A stretch of DNA of 11,136 nucleotides from an uncultured bacterium (GCA_903847545.1 CAINDZ010000474.1:1-11136); one strand, 5' to 3'; positions 1 through 6,091 are shown, numbered from the stretch's first letter. Notes: generated by a model not told the origin, from the sequence alone. A program made the numbers and translations.

Positions 1-343
1 CCGCGCACTCGCGCAGCGATTCGGAAAGGTCGACCTCTCCGTCGCGCTGCAGGATGAGCAGCGTCTCGCCCTCGGTCTCCTCGGAGTGCGTGTCCCTGAG
101 GACCATCAGGTCCACGGGCACCTCCCAGGCCAGGGCGAAGGCTGCCAGGCAGCGCGCGCACTCGGCCGTCCCGGAGGCCTGGAGCGTGCCTGAAGCCAGG
201 ACACGGCTCTCGAGGTTCTGGAGCGTAAGTTCGCCGCTGATCGCCGCTTCGGGCGCGTACCCCTCTCCCAGCCCGAGCGCCACCGTGCCGGTGATGCCGA
301 GTTCGGAGCGGCCCGCGGGGGTCCTGTCGAGGTCCAGATACAT
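1..343 (-). CDS. DUF177 / YceD-like protein, C-terminus cut by the window edge
   Basis: The first 114 codons of a protein of the DUF177 (YceD) family, which is linked in other bacteria to 23S rRNA/50S accumulation and usually lies directly before rpmF (ribosomal protein L32). Visible features are an N-terminal beta-rich part, a Cys pair in AECARCL at residues 60-66 (C62 and C65), and an acidic stretch with the pattern EVDLSESLREC at 103-113. This is the expected order for the family. The second Cys cluster of the family would lie outside the window. The ATG at 341-343 is preceded by AAAAAGG about 10 nt upstream and by a promoter-like site at 372-400. Family assignment is from motif pattern only. 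What lies beyond the left edge, for example rpmF, is not visible. Confidence 0.75.
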   Translation of the reverse strand, partial: MYLDLDRTPAGRSELGITGTVALGLGEGYAPEAAISGELTLQNLESRVLASGTLQASGTAECARCLAAFALAWEVPVDLMVLRDTHSEETEGETLLILQRDGEVDLSESLRECA

Positions 344-371
344 GTCCGGTGCGCCTTTTTGCGAACGACAA

Positions 372-400
372 ACCTTAATAGGCTCCCCCCCGGGTGTCAA
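372..400 (-). promoter_or_regulatory. Sigma70-like promoter before the DUF177 gene
   Basis: On the minus strand a perfect TTGACA (395-400) is followed after exactly 17 bp by TAAGGT (372-377). The start codon lies about 29 bp further on, implying a leader of about 20 nt. The region is locally AT-richer than its surroundings. A TATTAA at 375-380 is an alternative -10, but its spacing of 14 bp is too short. The same layout recurs before rfaE1, including the shared start TTGACACCCG. Confidence 0.5.
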
Positions 401-426
401 GACCGGGACCCCGCAGGGCCCCGGTC
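401..426 (-). terminator. Strong hairpin after ndk, no T-tract
   Basis: Arms 401-411 and 416-426 form an 11-bp stem with a 4-nt loop. On the minus strand all 11 positions pair, one as a G-U wobble. On the plus strand the same position is an A-C mismatch. This favours the hairpin working in minus-strand RNA, downstream of ndk. There is no run of T after it, and it ends directly at the -35 box of the next promoter. It could be a T-less terminator or a 3'-end stabiliser that insulates the DUF177 promoter from ndk read-through. Confidence 0.4.
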
Positions 427-447
427 CGTCCCGTGGGCAGCCCGGGT

Positions 448-464
448 GGCGGCCGGGGGCCGCC
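448..464 (-). terminator. GC-only hairpin just after the ndk stop
   Basis: GGCGGCC and GGCCGCC arms (448-454 and 458-464) form a perfect 7-bp stem with a 3-nt loop, 8 bp past the ndk stop codon. No T-tract follows. With the hairpin at 401-426 it makes a tandem pair in the 129-bp ndk-DUF177 gap. A 3-nt loop is tight, so the folded form may have a shorter stem. Confidence 0.3.
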
Positions 465-472
465 GCCATCAG

Positions 473-874
473 CTAACCGAAAATCAGTTTCAACTCGCGG
501 GCCGCGTCCTCGGGGTTGGCCGAGGCGTGGACCGCGTTGAACGACAGGGACTCGCCGTACAGGCTGCGGATCGTGCCCACCGCGGCCTCGGCCGGGTTGG
601 TGGCGCCGATCAGGGCCCGCAGGGCGGCCACGGCGTTCTCGCGCTCGAGGCGGATGGTCACCACCGGGCCGCTGCAGATGTAGTCGCAGAGGTCCTTGTA
701 GAAGCCGCGCTCGCGGTGCTCGCCGTAGAAGTCCTCGACCAGCGCGCGGTCCAGCTGCCGCATCGCCAGGCCGGTGATCTTGAAGCCGGCGCGGTTGGCG
801 ATGGCCAGGATGTCGCCGACGTGCTTGCCCTCGCGGACGATCTCGGGCTTGATCATGAAATAGGTCTGCTGCAT
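473..874 (-). CDS. ndk: Nucleoside diphosphate kinase
   Basis: Transfers the gamma-phosphate from an NTP (mainly ATP) to NDPs through a phosphohistidine, balancing cytosolic nucleotide pools. The protein is 133 residues, slightly shorter than the usual 135-145. Family landmarks appear in order: YFMIKPE at 5-11, the H-x-x-R-GFY region at 53-59, SGPVV at 68-72, ATNPAEA at 91-97, GTIR at 100-103, and the catalytic His115 in NAVHASA. Odd points are HASAN where most family members have HGSDS, RGFY for RPFF, and VGTIR for PGTIR. An upstream ATG would add nine residues not conserved in the family. I chose the ATG at 872-874 because it opens with the family N-terminus and has AGGAGAGGG (884-892) 9 nt upstream. 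The gene is last in the sucC-sucD-ndk row, where succinyl-CoA synthetase makes the NTP that Ndk redistributes. Confidence 0.95.
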   Translation of the reverse strand: MQQTYFMIKPEIVREGKHVGDILAIANRAGFKITGLAMRQLDRALVEDFYGEHRERGFYKDLCDYICSGPVVTIRLERENAVAALRALIGATNPAEAAVGTIRSLYGESLSFNAVHASANPEDAARELKLIFG

Positions 875-904
875 CGCTTCGGTCCCTCTCCTGTGGGTCA
901 AGGA

Positions 905-937
905 CGAGCGGGTCCGCCGGTGGGCCGGGCCCGCTCG
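905..937 (-). other. Hairpin in the sucD-ndk gap
   Basis: CGAGCGGG (905-912) and CCCGCTCG (930-937) form an 8-bp stem. Inside lies a second small palindrome with CCGG arms. It fills much of the 98-bp sucD-ndk space, and no T-tract follows. An mRNA stabiliser, a processing site or partial attenuation is possible. The sequence does not show which. Confidence 0.4.
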
Positions 938-972
938 CTGTGTTGGCTGTCACGGTCCCGGCGGGCCGGAAC

Positions 973-1848
973 CTACCGCTTCCAGATGCTCTTGAGCTGC
1001 GGCACGATGTCCATCGGGCGCTCGGCGACCGGGATCCCGGCGTCGTTGAGCGCGCGCTTCTTCTCGGCCGCGGTGCCCGTCCCGCCGGACACGATCGCAC
1101 CGGCGTGGCCCATCCGCTTGCCCGGGGGCGCGGTCTGGCCGGCAATGAAGCTGACGACCGGCTTCTTCACGTGCGCCTTGATGTAGGCCGCCGCCTTCTC
1201 CTCGGCGTCGCCGCCGATCTCGCCGATCATCACGAAGGCCTCGGTCGCCGGGTCGGCGTTGAAGGCCTCGATGGCGTCCAGGAAGTTCGTGCCGATGATC
1301 GGGTCGCCGCCGATGCCCAGGCAGGTGGTCTGGCCGAGGCCCGCCGCGGTCAGCTGGTAGACCACCTCGTAGGTGAGGGTGCCGCTGCGGCTGACCAGGC
1401 CCACGGGGCCTTCCTTGACGATCGACGCGGGCAGGATGCCCAGCTTGGCGATGCCCGGCGCGAGCAGGCCGGGGCAGTTGGGCCCGACCAGGCGCACGCC
1501 GCGCTCCTTGAGGTACGGCATGACCCGCACCATGTCCACCGTGGGCACGCCCTCGGTGATGCAGACGACCAGCTTGCAGCCGGCGTCCGCCGCTTCCATG
1601 ATCGCGCCGGCCGCGCCCGCGGGGGGCACGAAGATGACCGACGTGTTGGCGCCCTCGTTCGCGACGGCCTCGCGGACCGTGTCGAACACGGGGACCTTGT
1701 CCTGGAACTTCTGCCCGCCGCGACCCGGCGTGCAGCCGGCCACGACCTTGGTGCCGTAGGCCATCATCTCGCTGGTGTGGAACCCGCCGTCGCGTCCGGT
1801 GATGCCCTGGACCACGACCCGGGTGTCCTTGTCGACGAAAATCGCCAT
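973..1848 (-). CDS. sucD: Succinyl-CoA synthetase (ADP/GDP-forming), alpha subunit
   Basis: Alpha subunit of the TCA-cycle enzyme that converts succinyl-CoA plus NDP and phosphate to succinate, CoA and NTP. It binds CoA and carries the phosphohistidine. The protein is 291 residues, the normal length. Visible are the N-terminal CoA-binding Rossmann motif GITGRDGGFH (15-24), GPNCPG (122-127), SRSGTLTYE (153-161), and the active site GHAGAIVSGG (247-256) with His248 as the phosphorylated residue. I chose the ATG at 1846-1848 because it gives the typical MAIFVDKDT beginning and has AAGGAG (1858-1863) 9 nt upstream. A longer in-frame start would add 15 residues unlike the family. It follows sucC by 66 bp, as expected for a heterodimer made from one mRNA. 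Confidence 0.97.
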   Translation of the reverse strand: MAIFVDKDTRVVVQGITGRDGGFHTSEMMAYGTKVVAGCTPGRGGQKFQDKVPVFDTVREAVANEGANTSVIFVPPAGAAGAIMEAADAGCKLVVCITEGVPTVDMVRVMPYLKERGVRLVGPNCPGLLAPGIAKLGILPASIVKEGPVGLVSRSGTLTYEVVYQLTAAGLGQTTCLGIGGDPIIGTNFLDAIEAFNADPATEAFVMIGEIGGDAEEKAAAYIKAHVKKPVVSFIAGQTAPPGKRMGHAGAIVSGGTGTAAEKKRALNDAGIPVAERPMDIVPQLKSIWKR

Positions 1849-1870
1849 GACGAATCTCTCCTTATTGGCA

Positions 1871-1889
1871 GCGGGCGCCTGTGGCCCGC
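1871..1889 (-). other. Small stem-loop in the sucC-sucD gap
   Basis: GCGGGC (1871-1876) and GCCCGC (1884-1889) form a 6-bp stem with a 7-nt loop. It lies 7 nt upstream of the sucD Shine-Dalgarno sequence. It could tune sucD translation relative to sucC. It is short, and could be chance in DNA this GC-rich. Confidence 0.25.
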
Positions 1890-1914
1890 GCAAGGTTACC
1901 GACGAAAATGACCT

Positions 1915-3048
1915 CTAGCCCGCGAGCGCGATCGCCTTCTGGACCGCCTCGTCCATGGTCTCGGCCGGGTGGAGCTTCGTCTTGGCCAGCAGGGCGCGGC
2001 CCTCGGCCTCGTTGGTGCCGGTCAGGCGCACGACGATGGGCACGTCGATGGTCATCATCTCGGTGGCCTTGATGATGCCGTTGGCGACGTCGTCGCAGCG
2101 CGTGATGCCGCCGAAGATGTTGAACAGGATGACCTTCACGGCCTTGTCCTGCAGGATGATCTTCAGCGCGTTGACGACCTTCTCCGGATTCGAGCTGCCG
2201 CCGATGTCCAGGAAGTTGGCCGGCTGGCCGCCGTAGTACTTGACCAGGTCCATCGTCGCCATGGCCAGGCCGGCGCCGTTGACCAGGCAGCCGACATTGC
2301 CCTCGAGCTTGACGAAGCTGAGGTTGGCCTCGCGCGCCTGGCGCTCGGACGGGTCCTCGGCCTCGAGGTCGCGCAGCGCCTCGTAGTCCGCGTGGCGGTA
2401 CATGGCGTTGTCGTCGAAGCTGACCTTGCCGTCGATGGCGTGGCCGATGCCGTCGGGCGTGAAGATGAACGGGTTGATCTCGGCCAGGCTGGCGTCGGCG
2501 GCCAGGAAGGCCGCGTACAGCTTCTGCATCGCGGTGGCCAGCTGGCGGGCCTTCTTGACCTCGCCCGGGCACATCTTCAGGCCCAGCTCGAGCGCCTCGT
2601 GGTCGAGCAGGCCGAAGCGCGGGTCGATCGGCAGCTTGAGGATGGCCTCGGGCTTGTCCTTGGCGACCTGCTCGATCTCCATGCCGCCCTCGGCGCTGCA
2701 CATGAGCAGCACGCGCTGCGAGGTGCGGTCGATCAGCATGCCCACGTAGAACTCGCTGGCGATGTCCAGGGCCGGCGTGACCAGCACCTTGCGCACGGTA
2801 TGGCCCTTGATGTCCATGCCGAGGATCTTGGAGGCGTTCTCCTTCACGTCGTCGATGGTCTTGCAGAACTTGACGCCGCCGGCCTTGCCGCGGCCGCCGG
2901 TCAGGACCTGCGACTTGACCATCACCGGCAGGCCGAACTTGCCCGCCAGCGCGACCGCCTCGCCGACCGTCGTGGCCACCTCGCCGGGCGGCACCGGCAG
3001 GCCGTGGCGCGCGAAGATCTCCTTCGCCTGGTACTCGTGGATATTCAC
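1915..3048 (-). CDS. sucC: Succinyl-CoA synthetase (ADP/GDP-forming), beta subunit
   Basis: Beta subunit of succinyl-CoA synthetase. It binds the nucleotide with an ATP-grasp fold and gives specificity for succinate. The protein is 377 residues, normal for the family. It has the classic start MNIHEYQAKE, the glycine-rich nucleotide loop VLTGGRGKAGGVK (48-60), EGGMEIE (120-126), the metal-site motifs EINPF (190-194) and DGKVSFDDNA (206-215), then the ligase domain with LEGNVGCLVNGAGLAMATMD (248-267), NFLDIGGSS (278-286), FNIFGGITRCD (309-319) and RLTGTNEAEG (341-350). The start is GTG, fixed by the conserved N-terminus and by GGAGG 6 nt upstream. Whether the enzyme prefers ADP or GDP cannot be read from these motifs. 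It lies 61 bp after the cDPG-synthetase-like gene and 66 bp before sucD. Confidence 0.97.
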   Translation of the reverse strand: MNIHEYQAKEIFARHGLPVPPGEVATTVGEAVALAGKFGLPVMVKSQVLTGGRGKAGGVKFCKTIDDVKENASKILGMDIKGHTVRKVLVTPALDIASEFYVGMLIDRTSQRVLLMCSAEGGMEIEQVAKDKPEAILKLPIDPRFGLLDHEALELGLKMCPGEVKKARQLATAMQKLYAAFLAADASLAEINPFIFTPDGIGHAIDGKVSFDDNAMYRHADYEALRDLEAEDPSERQAREANLSFVKLEGNVGCLVNGAGLAMATMDLVKYYGGQPANFLDIGGSSNPEKVVNALKIILQDKAVKVILFNIFGGITRCDDVANGIIKATEMMTIDVPIVVRLTGTNEAEGRALLAKTKLHPAETMDEAVQKAIALAG

Positions 3049-3054
3049 GCACTT

Positions 3055-3059
3055 CCTCC
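3055..3059 (-). promoter_or_regulatory. Ribosome binding site for the GTG start of sucC
   Basis: A perfect GGAGG lies 6 nt before the GTG codon at 3046-3048. No ATG fits the conserved N-terminus, so this site decides the start. Confidence 0.75.
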
Positions 3060-3071
3060 CGGTGGTTGGCG

Positions 3072-3097
3072 GGCCGGGCGCCCGATTGCGCCCGGCC
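3072..3097 (-). other. Perfect 10-bp GC hairpin before sucC
   Basis: GGCCGGGCGC (3072-3081) and GCGCCCGGCC (3088-3097) are perfect inverted repeats around a 6-nt loop. After one mismatch three further pairs extend the stem. It takes up nearly half of the 61-bp gap between the upstream P-loop gene and sucC and ends 12 nt before the sucC ribosome binding site. No T-tract follows. Candidate roles are protecting the sucCD-ndk mRNA 5' end after processing, or partial termination that splits the operon. Confidence 0.45.
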
Positions 3098-3109
3098 AGC
3101 CGTGTGTTG

Positions 3110-4426
3110 CTAGCCGATGAAGCGGGCCAGCACCTGTTCCAGGTTCGGCGAGCCGATCTCCTGGAGCTCGTAGCCCACCCGCACGGTGGGCTTGTTGATC
3201 TTGACGATGCGGCTGAGGTCGATCGGCGTGCCGATGACCACGACGTCGCACTCGACGGCGTTGATCGTCGCCTCGAGGTCGGCCTTCTGCTCGTCGCCGT
3301 AGCCCATCGCCGGCAGCAGCGTGCCGATGTCCGGGTACTTCTCGAACGTCTCGGCCAGGCGGCCGCACGCCCAGGGGCGCGGGTCCACCAGCTCGCCGGC
3401 GCCCAGGCGCAGCGCCGCGACGACGCCGGCGCCGTACTTCATGTCGCCGTGCGTCAGGGTCGGGCCGTCCTCGACGACCAGCACGCGCTTGCCGACGAGG
3501 TCGACATTCCCGGTGATCGTGAGCGGGCTCGCCGCGTCGATGACGACGGCCTTCGGGTTGATCTCGCGGATGTTGCCGCGGACCAGCTCGATGTTCTCGA
3601 ACTCGGCCTCGACGACCTTGTTGATGACCACGACGTCGGCCAGGCGCACGTTCGTCTCGCTGGGATAGTACGAGTTCTCGTGCCCGGCGCGGTGCGGGTC
3701 GGCGACCACGATGTGCAGGTCGCTCTTGAAGAACGGCGTGTCGTTGTTGCCGCCGTCCCAGAGGATGATGTCGGCTTCCTTCTCGGCCTCGCGCAGGATG
3801 GCCTCGTAGTCGACGCCGGCGTAGATGACGCCGCCGACGGCCACGTGGGGCTCGTACTCCTCCATCTCCTCGATCGTGCACTTGTGCTTCTCGAGGTCGG
3901 CGATGGTGGCGAAGCGCTGCACGCGCTGGGCCTCGAGGTCGCCGTAGGGCATCGGGTGGCGCACCGCGACGACCTTCTTGCCCGCCTTGCGCAGGATCTC
4001 GCAGATGCGGCGGCTGGTCTGGCTCTTGCCGCAGCCGGTGCGCACGGCGCCCACGCTGATGACCGGCTTGGTGCTCTTGAGCTCGGTCAGGCGCTCGCCC
4101 AGCATCGCGAAGTCGGCGCCGGCGGCGTTGACGATCGAGGCCAGGCTCATCACCTGCTGGTAGGAGCGGTCGCTGTAGGCCATGACGCACAGCTCGGCGC
4201 CGGTGCGCTTGATGACGTCGAGGAGGTCCGCCTCGTCCTCGATGGGGATGCCCTCGGGGTAGTGCGGCCCGGCCAGGGAAGCCGGGTAGCGCCGACCGTC
4301 GATGTCGGGGATCTGCGTCGCCGTGAAGGCGACCACTTCGTAGGCGGGATTCTGGCGGTAGACGCAGTTGAAGTTGTGGAAATCGCGCCCGGCGGCGCCC
4401 AGGATGATGACCTTGACCCTGCTCAT
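3110..4426 (-). CDS. Cyclic 2,3-diphosphoglycerate synthetase-like P-loop protein (predicted GTPase)
   Basis: A 438-residue cytosolic protein. The N-terminal part (1-120) looks like a Rossmann-type domain, starting VKVIILGAAGRDFHNFN. It is followed by a P-loop domain with GAVRTGCGKS (126-135), the strongly conserved stretches RHPMPYGDL (156-164) and EEYEPHVAVGGVIYAGVDYE (189-208), the Walker B-like WDGGNND (223-229), DPHRAGHE (243-250), and INK (268-270). This pattern matches the family of archaeal cDPG synthetase, which closes 2,3-diphosphoglycerate into its cyclic form with ATP. Bacterial members are usually called predicted GTPases. Here INKVV lacks the Asp of a true NKxD guanine-binding motif, so GTP specificity is not supported. 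The ATG has GAGGGG 5 nt upstream. It lies between rfaE2 and sucC on the same strand. Family membership is fairly sure; substrate and role in this organism are unknown. Confidence 0.8.
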   Translation of the reverse strand: MSRVKVIILGAAGRDFHNFNCVYRQNPAYEVVAFTATQIPDIDGRRYPASLAGPHYPEGIPIEDEADLLDVIKRTGAELCVMAYSDRSYQQVMSLASIVNAAGADFAMLGERLTELKSTKPVISVGAVRTGCGKSQTSRRICEILRKAGKKVVAVRHPMPYGDLEAQRVQRFATIADLEKHKCTIEEMEEYEPHVAVGGVIYAGVDYEAILREAEKEADIILWDGGNNDTPFFKSDLHIVVADPHRAGHENSYYPSETNVRLADVVVINKVVEAEFENIELVRGNIREINPKAVVIDAASPLTITGNVDLVGKRVLVVEDGPTLTHGDMKYGAGVVAALRLGAGELVDPRPWACGRLAETFEKYPDIGTLLPAMGYGDEQKADLEATINAVECDVVVIGTPIDLSRIVKINKPTVRVGYELQEIGSPNLEQVLARFIG

Positions 4427-4495
4427 GCCGTCCCCTCAAGGATTCCGGCCGCGGATGGAACACCGCGACGGGAACGCCGCGTCCAGGGAAGCGCC

Positions 4496-4987
4496 CTACG
4501 GCAGCTTCCTGATGGCGGCGATGATCTGCGAGGTCGACCAGCCCGGCACCATGGGCACGCGCAGCACGCGGCCCCCGGCAGCAACGACTTCACGGGCGCC
4601 CACGATGTCGGCGTCCGCATACTCGGACCCCTTGACGAGCACGTCCGGCCGGATCAGGAGAATGGTCTCCAGCGGTGTCGGTTCGCCGAATATGGTCACC
4701 GCGGAAACCGGTCGCAAGGCGGCGATTAGCGCCGCGCGGGCGGCCTCGGGCAGGATCGGGCGGCCGGCGCCCTTCAGGGCCCGGACCGAGTCGTCGCTGT
4801 TGAGAGCGACAATCAATTCGTCGGCGCCGGCCGCGGCCTGCCGCAGGCTCTCGAGGTGGCCGACGTGGACCAGGTCGAAGCAGCCGTTGGTGAAGGCGAT
4901 GGTGCGCCCGGCGGCGCGGCAGGCCGCGGCCCAGCCGGCCAGGTCGCCGCGGGCCAGGATGCGGCCGCGCTCGGGGGCGGCGGTCAT
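4496..4987 (-). CDS. rfaE2: D-glycero-beta-D-manno-heptose 1-phosphate adenylyltransferase
   Basis: Adds AMP from ATP to heptose 1-phosphate, giving ADP-heptose for the LPS inner core. It corresponds to the C-terminal half of fused HldE. The protein is 163 residues, typical of stand-alone RfaE2. The nucleotidyltransferase signature FTNGCFDLVHVGH (32-44) with the HxGH site is clear. So are ALNSDDSVRALKG (61-73) and GRPILP (75-80), DVLVKGSEY (115-123), and the C-terminal GWSTSQIIAAI (149-159), which matches the usual STS/STT ending. The ATG overlaps the TGA of rfaE1 by 4 bp (4984-4987), with AAGGA about 9 nt upstream. Tight coupling with the kinase keeps the same order as the domains of the fused enzyme. 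69 bp separate it from the next gene. Confidence 0.93.
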   Translation of the reverse strand: MTAAPERGRILARGDLAGWAAACRAAGRTIAFTNGCFDLVHVGHLESLRQAAAGADELIVALNSDDSVRALKGAGRPILPEAARAALIAALRPVSAVTIFGEPTPLETILLIRPDVLVKGSEYADADIVGAREVVAAGGRVLRVPMVPGWSTSQIIAAIRKLP

Positions 4988-6006
4988 CGGCCGGCGTCCT
5001 TTGCCGGTCCGGGCAGGGCGCCGGCCGGCAGCACGGCGCGCAGCTGCTCGAGCGTGACGGCCGCGGTGCCCAGCTCGCGCACGGCCAGCCCGGCCGCGTG
5101 GTTGGCCAGGCGGGCGGCCTCGAGGTGCCCCGCCCCCGCCGCCAGGCAGGTCGTGTAGACCGCGATGACGGTGTCGCCGGCGCCGGTCACGTCGTAGACG
5201 GTGGTGGCCACCGCCGGCAGGTGGTGCTCGCCGCCGTCCTGCAGGTACAGCGCCATGCCGTGCTCGCCGCGCGTGATGAGCAGCGCCTCGGCCCCGGTCA
5301 GCTCGAGGATGCGCGCGCCGGCGCGGCGCAGGTCGTCGCCGTTGGTGATGGCGTGCCCGCAGGCCTGCTCGGCCTCGCGCTGGTTGGGCGTCAGGGACGT
5401 GGCGCCGCGGTACTTCGCGTAGTCGCCGCGCTTGGGGTCGACGACGACCGGCACCTTCGCCTCGCGGGCGGCGGCGATCAGCGCCGGCAGCGACGAGCCG
5501 GTGAGCACGCCCTTGCCGTAGTCGCTGAGCACGATGCCGTCGAACGGGCCGCCCTCGCGCAGGCCGGCGACCAGGGCCGCGAGGTGCGTGTCGTCGATGG
5601 GCGCGTCGTTCTCGCGGTCGGTGCGGCACACCTGCTGGCTGTGGGCGATGATGCGCGTCTTGAGCGTGGTCGGTCGGCCGGGGTCGGCGACCAGGCCGCC
5701 GGGCTCGATCCCGCGCTCGGCCAGGAGGCCGCGCAGCGTGGCGGCGGCCTCGTCGCGACCGCACAGGCCGAAGAACATGGCGTCGGCGCCGAGGGCGCGG
5801 ATGCCGGCGGCGACGTTGGCCGCCCCGCCCAGCTTCCAGGTCTCCTCGCGCACGCGCACGACGGGCACGGGCGCCTCGGGGCTGATGCGGTCGACGCTGC
5901 CCCACACGAAGTGGTCCAGCATGGCGTCGCCGACGACGGCCAGGCGGCGGCCGGCGATGCGGCCGAGGGCGGCGGTGGCGCTCAGGGGCTTGTCAGGCGC
6001 GTTCAT
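4984..6006 (-). CDS. rfaE1: D-glycero-beta-D-manno-heptose-7-phosphate kinase
   Basis: PfkB/ribokinase-family sugar kinase that phosphorylates heptose 7-phosphate at C1 in the ADP-heptose pathway. It corresponds to the N-terminal half of HldE. The protein is 340 residues. Key features are VVGDAMLDHFVWGSVDRISPE (24-44), the substrate-side motif WKLGGAANVA (57-66), VLSDYGKGVL (159-168), VVDPKRGDY (188-196), TPNQREAE (206-213), and the PfkB signature YDVTGAGDT (271-279) with Asp278 as the catalytic base. I chose the ATG at 6004-6006 rather than an in-frame start 22 codons earlier, because family similarity begins after it and the earlier start would overlap the promoter-like site at 6063-6091. 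Its ribosome binding site is weak (AAGAAAG). The other ADP-heptose steps (gmhA, gmhB, hldD) are not in the window. Confidence 0.93.
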   Translation of the reverse strand: MNAPDKPLSATAALGRIAGRRLAVVGDAMLDHFVWGSVDRISPEAPVPVVRVREETWKLGGAANVAAGIRALGADAMFFGLCGRDEAAATLRGLLAERGIEPGGLVADPGRPTTLKTRIIAHSQQVCRTDRENDAPIDDTHLAALVAGLREGGPFDGIVLSDYGKGVLTGSSLPALIAAAREAKVPVVVDPKRGDYAKYRGATSLTPNQREAEQACGHAITNGDDLRRAGARILELTGAEALLITRGEHGMALYLQDGGEHHLPAVATTVYDVTGAGDTVIAVYTTCLAAGAGHLEAARLANHAAGLAVRELGTAAVTLEQLRAVLPAGALPGPAKDAGR

Positions 6007-6062
6007 GGGGGCTTTCTTGTGGTTCCGGCGATCAACGGCGCAGGCGCGCGGGGGCCGTCGGC

Positions 6063-6091
6063 AACCTATCACCCGCCCCGGCGGGTGTCAA
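6063..6091 (-). promoter_or_regulatory. Sigma70-like promoter before rfaE1
   Basis: Minus-strand TTGACA (6086-6091) is followed after 17 bp by TAGGTT (6063-6068). rfaE1 begins about 57 bp further on, so the leader is about 50 nt. TAGGTT-type -10 boxes are common in high-GC bacteria. It shares the first ten bases, TTGACACCCG, and the exact spacing with the promoter at 372-400. It may drive the whole rfaE1-rfaE2-P-loop-sucC-sucD-ndk row. Confidence 0.55.
6071..6086. promoter_or_regulatory. Palindrome inside the rfaE1 promoter spacer (candidate operator)
   Basis: ACCCGCC and GGCGGGT form perfect 7-bp arms around CC. The element fills the spacer between the -35 and -10 boxes and touches the first base of the -35 box. 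A dimeric repressor or MerR-type regulator could bind here. It is also possible as chance in GC-rich DNA, or as an RNA hairpin if transcription starts further upstream. Confidence 0.3.

Noticed and set aside
375..380. TATTAA as the -10 box of the DUF177 promoter
   Set aside because: It matches the consensus better than TAAGGT, but the 14-bp spacing to TTGACA is too short. TAAGGT gives 17 bp, like the second promoter.
359..1911. Plus-strand open frames opposite ndk and sucD
   Set aside because: Same low-complexity composition and fully covered by conserved minus-strand genes.
4427..4495. Possible terminator between rfaE2 and the P-loop gene
   Set aside because: Only a weak 5-bp stem with a long loop and no T-tract can be drawn.
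2762..4729. A 655-codon open frame on the plus strand opposite sucC and the P-loop gene
   Set aside because: Its translation is low-complexity (rich in Ala, Val, Asp, Leu, Gly), matches no family, and lies exactly opposite well-recognised genes. Long antisense frames are expected at this GC content.
4984..4987. Split of rfaE1 and rfaE2 as a sequencing frameshift in a fused hldE
   Set aside because: Both parts are complete, the second has its own ATG and a ribosome binding site, and separate genes are known in many bacteria.
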